DNA from: Pseudomonadota bacterium
GTDB lineage: Bacteria > Pseudomonadota > Alphaproteobacteria > Caulobacterales > Caulobacteraceae
Assembly: GCA_023434015.1 (NCBI GenBank)
Contig: JAEYTM010000291.1
Location: forward strand, 1 to 10,655
DNA length: 10,655 nt
Direction of reading: 5' to 3'
The translations under genes were made by a program, and so were the position numbers. Shown in pieces: positions 6,291 through 10,655 of the stretch. Under the pieces are notes generated by a model that had not been told where the DNA came from, did not search any database, and saw only the letters and a list, made by a program, of their open reading frames with translations. Numbering within the stretch: position 1 is the first letter of the stretch; each line of letters begins with the position of its first letter.

Positions 6291-7262
6291 ATGTTCGCGT
6301 TCGCCCGCAACCGTATCGCCTGGATCGTCGTCGCCGTTGCGGTGCTGCTGATCGGCGGGGGCCTCTTCCTGTCCAACCAGGCCAAGGCCAGGAAGGCCGA
6401 GGAGGCCAAGGCCGCCGCCGCCGCCGCGCCGGAGAGCCCCTTCGTGGCCATCGCCAACGGCAAGGCCGATGTGGAAGGCGGCATCATCCAGGTCGCCGCC
6501 CGCCGGGCCGGCGTCGTGCGCGACGTGCTGGTGCAGGAGGGCGACAGCGTCACCCGCGGCCAGATCCTGGCCCGCCTTGAGGACGACGAGCCGCGGCTGC
6601 AGGCCGAACGCTCCGCCGCCGAGGTCCGCCAGGCCCGGGCCCAGATCGCGCTGCTGGAGGTGCAGCTGGCCACCGCGACCCGCGAGCACCAGCGGCTGCA
6701 GGGGCTGGTGGCCTCCAATTTCGTCGCCGGCCAGAGGCTCGACCAGACCCGCGACGCGGTGCGCCAGGCCCAGGCCAGCCTCGACGCCCAGCGGGCCGCC
6801 ATCGCCACCGCCGAGGCCCGCCTGAGTGAGTCCCGCTACAACCAGGAACTCAGCGTGATCCGCGCGCCGGCCGACGGTCGGATCGTGCGCCGCTACGCCA
6901 ACCCGGGCGCCGGCGCCTCGACGCTGAACGTCTCGAACATGTTCGACCTCGAGCCCAACACCGATCGCATCGTCCGCGCCGAGATTTCGGAAAGCGCCCT
7001 GCCCTTCGTCACCGTCGGACAGGCGGTGCAGATCGCCCCGGAGGCCGACCCGACCAAGACCTTCAACGGCCGGGTGATCCGACGGGCGGCGGTGTTCGGC
7101 GCCCGCAAGCTGCAGTCCGACGATCCGTCCGAGCGCACCGACGAGCGGGTGGTCGAGGTGGTGGTCGGTACGGAGGGCGCGCCGTTCCTGATCGGCCAGC
7201 GCGTGCTGGTGAAGTTCATGCGCCAGCAACAGGCGCAGACCGGCGCCGCGCCCGCAGGCTAA
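6291..7262 (+). CDS. HlyD/DevB-type membrane fusion protein
   Basis: This 323-aa periplasmic adaptor is anchored by one N-terminal TM helix (about 8-27) and would link the ABC permease to an outer-membrane channel. A Lys/Ala/Glu-rich linker (31-47) follows the anchor. Then come the first half of a biotinyl-lipoyl domain (about 58-100, containing AGVVRDVLVQEGDSV), an alpha-helical coiled-coil hairpin (about 100-187), the second lipoyl half (SVIRAPADGRIV, 188-199) and a beta-barrel domain (about 225-310). The start ATG 6291 lies 4 nt after the ATPase stop, with GGAG at 6278-6281. It closes the permease-ATPase-adaptor operon, an order differing from the cyanobacterial devB-devC-devA. No TolC-like gene is present in the window, so the outer-membrane partner must lie elsewhere. 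Confidence 0.92.
   Translation: MFAFARNRIAWIVVAVAVLLIGGGLFLSNQAKARKAEEAKAAAAAAPESPFVAIANGKADVEGGIIQVAARRAGVVRDVLVQEGDSVTRGQILARLEDDEPRLQAERSAAEVRQARAQIALLEVQLATATREHQRLQGLVASNFVAGQRLDQTRDAVRQAQASLDAQRAAIATAEARLSESRYNQELSVIRAPADGRIVRRYANPGAGASTLNVSNMFDLEPNTDRIVRAEISESALPFVTVGQAVQIAPEADPTKTFNGRVIRRAAVFGARKLQSDDPSERTDERVVEVVVGTEGAPFLIGQRVLVKFMRQQQAQTGAAPAG
6381..6429 (+). repeat. low-complexity GGCC(A/G)-rich and GCC-run tract encoding the HlyD linker
   Basis: Repeated GCCAAG/GCCGAG codons run into a string of GCC triplets and encode the Lys/Ala/Glu linker after the membrane anchor. Such tracts can vary in length between strains by slippage. It stays in frame here. Confidence 0.5.
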
Positions 7263-7342
7263 CACTACCCGCCTCCGCTTGACGCCGTCCCGGCCGGGTC
7301 GCACAACCCAGGCTGCCGAACATCTGTTCAGAGGGACTGCCA
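7263..7342 (+). promoter_or_regulatory. candidate promoter and operator region for the SDR gene
   Basis: This 80-nt gap separates the exporter operon from the SDR gene. TTGACG (7279-7284) matches the -35 element of alphaproteobacterial housekeeping promoters. The hexamer 17 nt downstream, CACAAC (7302-7307), is a poor -10. The spacer contains the perfect palindrome CCCGGCCGGG (7289-7298). A 12-nt inverted repeat, GAACA-TC-TGTTC, occupies 7318-7329, one base before the GAGGGA ribosome site (7331-7336). There is no terminator-like stem with a T-run for the operon upstream. Confidence 0.4.
7318..7329. promoter_or_regulatory. GAACA-N2-TGTTC inverted repeat, possible operator
   Basis: This perfect 5-bp inverted repeat lies downstream of the candidate promoter and abuts the SDR Shine-Dalgarno. 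A related imperfect site (CGAAC-N4-GTTTG) lies in the 2356-2435 divergent region. A dimeric repressor could bind here and block transcription of the SDR gene. The binding protein is unknown. Confidence 0.3.
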
Positions 7343-8248
7343 ATGGCGGACATTCGCTTCGACGGCAAAGTGGCCATCGTCACCGGCTCCGGCGGGGGGC
7401 TGGGCCGCCAGCACGCCCTGGAACTGGCCCGGCGCGGCGCGCGGGTGCTGGTCAACGACCTGGGCGGGGCCGTGGACGGATCCGGCGGCGGCTCGGACGC
7501 GGCCAACCGCGTGGTCGAGGAGATCAAGGCGTTTGGCGGCGAGGCGATCGCCAACGGCTCCTCCGTCACCGATGACGCCGGCGTGCAGCTGATGGTCCAG
7601 CAGGCGATGGACGCCTGGGGCCGCATCGACGTTCTGGTCGCCAACGCCGGCATCCTGCGCGACAAGACCTTCGCCAAGATGGAGATCGCCGACTTCCAGG
7701 TGGTGCTCGACGTCCACCTGCTGGGCACGGTGAAGCCGGCCAAGGCCGTATGGGAGATCATGCGCCAGCAGAACTACGGGCGCATCGTGGTCACCACCTC
7801 CTCGTCCGGCCTCTACGGAAACTTCGGCCAATCGAACTACGGCGCGGCCAAGCTGGGCATCGTCGGCTTCATGAACACGCTGAAGCTCGAGGGGCAGAAG
7901 AACAACATCCACGTCAACGCCATCGCCCCGGTCGCCGCCACGCGGATGACCGAGAACCTGATGCCGCCGAACGTGCTGGAGATGCTGAAGCCGGAATATG
8001 TCACGCCCGGCGTGGTGTTCCTGGCCTCGGAGGATGCGCCGACCGGGGTGATCCTGTCCGCCGGCGCCGGCGCCTTCGCCGTCGCCCGGATCGTCGAGAC
8101 TGAGGGCGTTTACCTGGGCGAGGGCGGGCTGTCGGTCGAGGAGGTGCGCGACAACTGGGACCGGATCGCCGACCCCAGCGGCCAGCAGGCCTATCAGACC
8201 GGCGGCGAGCAGACCGGCAAGTTCTTCCGCAAGCTCCAGGGCGGCTGA
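7343..8248 (+). CDS. short-chain dehydrogenase, MFE-2-like (3R)-hydroxyacyl-CoA dehydrogenase type
   Basis: This 301-aa cytoplasmic NAD(P)-dependent oxidoreductase has the cofactor glycine motif TGSGGGLG at 14-21, NAGILRD at 101-107, and the catalytic Ser153/Tyr166/Lys170 (SSSGLYGNFGQSNYGAAK). The sequence closely resembles the dehydrogenase domain of peroxisomal MFE-2/17beta-HSD4: VNDLGG after the second strand, GSGGGSDAANRVVEEI, GLYGNFGQSNY and the late LKPEYV. Such enzymes oxidise (3R)-hydroxyacyl-CoA to 3-oxoacyl-CoA. Asp39 at the end of the second strand suggests NAD rather than NADP. In MFE-2 a hydratase and an SCP2 domain follow; here the protein ends after the dehydrogenase domain and its tail. 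The ATG has GAGGGA 6 nt upstream. It appears to be a separate transcription unit from the exporter. Steroid or other hydroxy-compound dehydrogenase activity is an alternative. Confidence 0.9.
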   Translation: MADIRFDGKVAIVTGSGGGLGRQHALELARRGARVLVNDLGGAVDGSGGGSDAANRVVEEIKAFGGEAIANGSSVTDDAGVQLMVQQAMDAWGRIDVLVANAGILRDKTFAKMEIADFQVVLDVHLLGTVKPAKAVWEIMRQQNYGRIVVTTSSSGLYGNFGQSNYGAAKLGIVGFMNTLKLEGQKNNIHVNAIAPVAATRMTENLMPPNVLEMLKPEYVTPGVVFLASEDAPTGVILSAGAGAFAVARIVETEGVYLGEGGLSVEEVRDNWDRIADPSGQQAYQTGGEQTGKFFRKLQGG

Positions 8249-8346
8249 GCCGCCGCCGCGCCGTCGGAATCTGCTTGCGCGACCCCTGGTGAACGCATGT
8301 ACCTGGGCGATCGCCTCACGGAAGGCGCCGCCATGAAGGGACCCGG
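8249..8346 (+). promoter_or_regulatory. intergenic leader of the MFS transporter gene
   Basis: These 98 nt contain no convincing gene. TTGCGC (8275-8280) with TGTACC 17 nt downstream is a weak promoter candidate. An imperfect inverted repeat GAAC-GCAT-GTAC lies at 8291-8302. A five-codon ORF (ATG 8333, Met-Lys-Gly-Pro-Gly) ends with a TGA that overlaps the GTG start of the transporter. GAAGGGA, the likely transporter ribosome site, lies inside this mini-ORF. Confidence 0.3.
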
Positions 8347-9771
8347 GTGAACAAGGCCAAGACGCACATGCGGGGCGCTCCGATGTCCCTTCCTGCGGTC
8401 CTGGCTTTCTCGGCCACCAGCATACCGGTCAGCGCCCTGATCCTGGCGGTCTCCGTGCACCTGCCGCGCTATTTCGCCAGTCACATGGAGCTGAGCCTGG
8501 CGGTGGTCGGCGCGGCCTTCGCGCTCGTGCGGGCCATCGACATCCCGCTCGATCCCATGCTCGGCCTGCTGATGGACCGGACCCGCACCCGGATCGGGCG
8601 TTACCGTTTCTGGACCCTGCTCGGGGCCCCGGTGATGATGCTGTCGCTGTACATGCTCATTCGACCGTCCGAGGCGCTCGGCCAGGGATACCTGATCATC
8701 TGGCTGCTGGTGATGTACCTCGGCCTGTCGATCCTGCTCCTGTCGCATCTGGCGTGGGCGGCCACCCTGGCTCCGGACTACAAGCAGCGCTCGCACCTCT
8801 TCGGCGCCCTGACCTTCGTCGGCGTCGGCGGGGCGGTCGTCGCCCTTTTCATCCCCATTGTCATGGACGCGCTGGGATATTCGGACGCCGACGGGGTCCA
8901 GGCGATGGTCTGGTTCATCATCATCGCTGCCCCGATCGCCGCTGGCGTCGCCGCCTTCAGCACCCCGGAGCAGATCGCGACCGACCATGCCCACCAGTTC
9001 GGTCTTCGGGATTACTGGAGCCTGCTGACCCGGCCGAACGTCATCCGCATCATGGCGGCCGACCTGTTCGTCACCCTCGGGCCGGGCTGGATGGCGGCGG
9101 TTTATCTCTTCTACTTCAAGGACGCCCGCGGCTTCACGACCAGCGAGGCCAACCTGCTGCTGGTCATCTACATCCTGGCAGGTTTCGCCGGAGCGCCGTT
9201 CACCGCGTGGCTGGCGAACCGGATCAGCAAGCACCGGGCGCTGATGGTCTGCACGACCGTCTATTCCCTGACCCTGCTGTCGCTGACCGTCCTGCCGAAA
9301 GGAAACTTCGTCGCAGCCATCCCGACGCTGTTCGTGACCGGCGCCATGGCCGCCGGCTTCATCGTCATGATCCGCGCCCTCACCGGGGACATCGGCGACG
9401 AGATCCATCTGGAGAGCGGCCGGGAGTGGATGGGCCTGATGTACGCCCTGACCAATGCGACCACCAAGGTCGCCGGGGCGGCCTCGATCTTCCTGACCTT
9501 CAACGTCCTCGCGCACGTTGGCTACGACGCGCGGGAGGGCGCGGTGAACACGCCGGAGGCCATCCGCGGTCTGGAGCTGGCCTTCCTGATCGGCCCGATC
9601 TTCTTTGTCATGCTCGGCGGGGCCTGGTTCATCGGCTACCGCCTGACCCAGGAAAAACACGCCGAGGTCCGCCGTCAACTCGAGGCGCGAGATGCGCTCT
9701 ACGACGAGGCCGCGGCGCTGGAGAGCCTGACCGCCGAGCCGTCCGGGGTCGTGGCCCCGGACAGGCCCTAG
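8347..9771 (+). CDS. MFS transporter, glycoside-pentoside-hexuronide (GPH) type
   Basis: This 474-aa inner-membrane cation symporter of the GPH/MelB-like branch of the major facilitator superfamily has about twelve hydrophobic segments. The diagnostic GPH motif is present in the loop after TM2: DPMLGLLMDRTRTRIGRYR, about 69-87, with Asp69, Asp77 and the Arg/Gly pattern. A short charged C-terminal tail follows the last TM. Typical substrates are sugars or glycosides, but nothing local identifies it. The GTG at 8347 was chosen because GAAGGGA sits 5 nt upstream. In-frame ATGs at 8368 and 8383 are possible and would remove a short charged N-terminus without touching TM1. The TAG stop shares a CTAG with the convergent mrp gene. 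Confidence 0.85.
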   Translation: MNKAKTHMRGAPMSLPAVLAFSATSIPVSALILAVSVHLPRYFASHMELSLAVVGAAFALVRAIDIPLDPMLGLLMDRTRTRIGRYRFWTLLGAPVMMLSLYMLIRPSEALGQGYLIIWLLVMYLGLSILLLSHLAWAATLAPDYKQRSHLFGALTFVGVGGAVVALFIPIVMDALGYSDADGVQAMVWFIIIAAPIAAGVAAFSTPEQIATDHAHQFGLRDYWSLLTRPNVIRIMAADLFVTLGPGWMAAVYLFYFKDARGFTTSEANLLLVIYILAGFAGAPFTAWLANRISKHRALMVCTTVYSLTLLSLTVLPKGNFVAAIPTLFVTGAMAAGFIVMIRALTGDIGDEIHLESGREWMGLMYALTNATTKVAGAASIFLTFNVLAHVGYDAREGAVNTPEAIRGLELAFLIGPIFFVMLGGAWFIGYRLTQEKHAEVRRQLEARDALYDEAAALESLTAEPSGVVAPDRP

Positions 9772-10655
9772 CCGGCGAGCGCCTTCGCCATCGCCAGGAA
9801 GGCTTTCGACGCCGGGGCGTCGGGGGTCGTGGCGACCAGCGGCCGGCCTTCGTCGCCGCCCTGGCGCAGGGCCACGTCGATGGGGATTTCCGCCAGCAGG
9901 GGCACGCCCAGCCGATCCGCCTCGGCCCGACCGCCGCCCTGCCCGAAGATCGGGATCGGCGCGCCGGTGGACGGATCGGGGAAATAGGCCATGTTCTCGA
10001 CCACGCCCAGGATGGCCGCGCCGGTCTTGGCGAACATGGTCGCCGCCCGACGCGCGTCGATCAGGGCGATCTCCTGCGGCGTCGTGACGATGACCACCCC
10101 GTCCAGCTTCAGCCGCTGGACCATGGTCAACTGGATGTCGCCGGTGCCGGGCGGCAGGTCCACCACCAGCACGTCCAGGGGCTCCGCCTCCGAGCCCCAG
10201 TTGGAGCTCATCAGGGTGCGGAAGGCGGAGGAGGCCATCGGCCCGCGCCAGATGTTCGCGGTCCCGTCCTCGACGATGAAGCCGATGGACATCACCTGCA
10301 CGCCCCAGGCAGTCAGGGGGTTCAGCTTCTTGTCGGCGTCGAACGTCGGTTCGTCGTCGATGCCCATCATCTGTGGCGCCGAGGGGCCGTAGATGTCGGC
10401 GTCCAGCAGACCGACCCTCAGGCCCAGCCGGGCGAAGGCGGTGGCGAGGTTGGTCGAGACCGTCGACTTGCCCACGCCTCCCTTGCCGCTGGCGACGGCG
10501 ATGACCTTGCGCACATGCGGCGGCCGCTCCGCGTCGGGCATGGCGCCCAGCCGCGCCTGCGGGTCCTCGGAAACGCGGGCCCGGCGCGGCGCGCTGGTCT
10601 GGAGCTGCGGCGTCGCGGTCTCGGCGGTGAGCACCACCTGGGCGCTGTCCACGCC
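9768..10655 (-). CDS. mrp: Mrp/ApbC-type P-loop ATPase (Fe-S cluster carrier family), N-terminus cut by the window edge
   Basis: This is the C-terminal 295 or so residues of a Mrp/NBP35-family ATPase implicated in delivering Fe-S clusters to apoproteins. Counting from the GTG codon at 10652, the deviant Walker A KGGVGKST is at about 57-64. LLDADIYGPS (switch I region) and VVDLPPGTGD (Walker B region) follow. The frame is open to the window end and the edge residues GVDSAQVVLTAE look like the end of the N-terminal MIP18/DUF59 domain, so the true start lies beyond 10655 and the GTG is not it. After ENMAYF the sequence reads PDPSTGAPIPIFGQGG, with no CxxC, unlike E. coli Mrp (ICSNCG). Several alphaproteobacterial homologues also lack it. 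A Pro/Arg-rich linker joins the two domains. The stop overlaps that of the convergent MFS gene. Confidence 0.93.
   Translation of the reverse strand, partial: GVDSAQVVLTAETATPQLQTSAPRRARVSEDPQARLGAMPDAERPPHVRKVIAVASGKGGVGKSTVSTNLATAFARLGLRVGLLDADIYGPSAPQMMGIDDEPTFDADKKLNPLTAWGVQVMSIGFIVEDGTANIWRGPMASSAFRTLMSSNWGSEAEPLDVLVVDLPPGTGDIQLTMVQRLKLDGVVIVTTPQEIALIDARRAATMFAKTGAAILGVVENMAYFPDPSTGAPIPIFGQGGGRAEADRLGVPLLAEIPIDVALRQGGDEGRPLVATTPDAPASKAFLAMAKALAG

Noticed and set aside
7317..7330. LexA (SOS) box of the Gram-positive type, CGAAC-N4-GTTC
   Set aside because: The match is imperfect, the host looks alphaproteobacterial (LexA there uses GTTC-N7-GTTC), and the SDR gene has no DNA-damage connection.
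6273..7343. Minus-strand open frame opposite the HlyD gene
   Set aside because: Gly/Arg/His-rich shadow of the coiled-coil gene, with no family features or ribosome site.
8240..8254. Perfect 6-bp hairpin GGCGGC-TGA-GCCGCC with the SDR stop codon as its loop, as a terminator
   Set aside because: No T-run follows, and short GC palindromes are frequent at this composition. Possibly an RNA end stabiliser, but not supportable as a terminator.
8194..9678. 494-codon minus-strand open frame opposite the SDR end and the MFS transporter
   Set aside because: Low-complexity Asp/Gln/Arg/Gly-rich translation, no start signal, and a clear transporter on the plus strand.

Overview
The window is dense, G+C-rich (about two thirds by eye) bacterial chromosome with eleven substantial genes. 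Gene content, start signals and codon use suggest an alphaproteobacterium, plausibly Caulobacterales such as Phenylobacterium or Caulobacter. Supporting points are the Mrp/ApbC protein without the usual CxxC, a standalone MFE-2-like hydroxyacyl-CoA dehydrogenase and a TTGACG-type promoter element. That placement is an inference. I see no rRNA, tRNA, CRISPR array, insertion sequence, phage gene or other sign of recent transfer.

Layout from left to right. (1) A leftward operon (2355 down to 11) encodes two small exported proteins of unknown function that are clearly paralogues of each other, followed by an acyl-CoA dehydrogenase. The spacing is very tight (ATGA overlap, then 6 nt), and a further gene probably starts at base 11 and runs off the left edge. 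(2) A rightward PaaI-type hotdog thioesterase (2436-2921) converges with a leftward concentrative nucleoside transporter (2918-4201), and their stop codons overlap on a single CTAG. (3) After a 199-nt divergent intergenic region comes a rightward three-gene exporter operon (4401-7262): DevC/MacB-like permease, ABC ATPase and HlyD-type membrane fusion protein. (4) A rightward short-chain dehydrogenase (7343-8248) resembles the (3R)-hydroxyacyl-CoA dehydrogenase domain of MFE-2. (5) A rightward GPH-type MFS transporter (8347-9771) converges, again on an overlapping CTAG, with the leftward Mrp/ApbC P-loop ATPase, whose N-terminus lies beyond the right edge.

Functionally, the acyl-CoA dehydrogenase, hotdog thioesterase and hydroxyacyl-CoA dehydrogenase-like enzyme all fit acyl-CoA (lipid or carboxylic acid) metabolism, but they sit in three separate transcription units. 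The ABC/HlyD operon is a tripartite-style exporter of unknown cargo with no local TolC or regulator. The nucleoside and GPH transporters are for uptake. Mrp is an Fe-S carrier-type housekeeping ATPase.

The less ordinary signals are: the tandem exported paralogues with a conserved cysteine pair, coupled to an acyl-CoA dehydrogenase; strong hairpins directly upstream of two ribosome binding sites; the only two CTAG sites in the window being shared stop codons; and a GAAC-N4-GTTC inverted repeat against the SDR ribosome binding site. I did not find a convincing new multi-gene system. The exported pair is the best candidate for undescribed biology.
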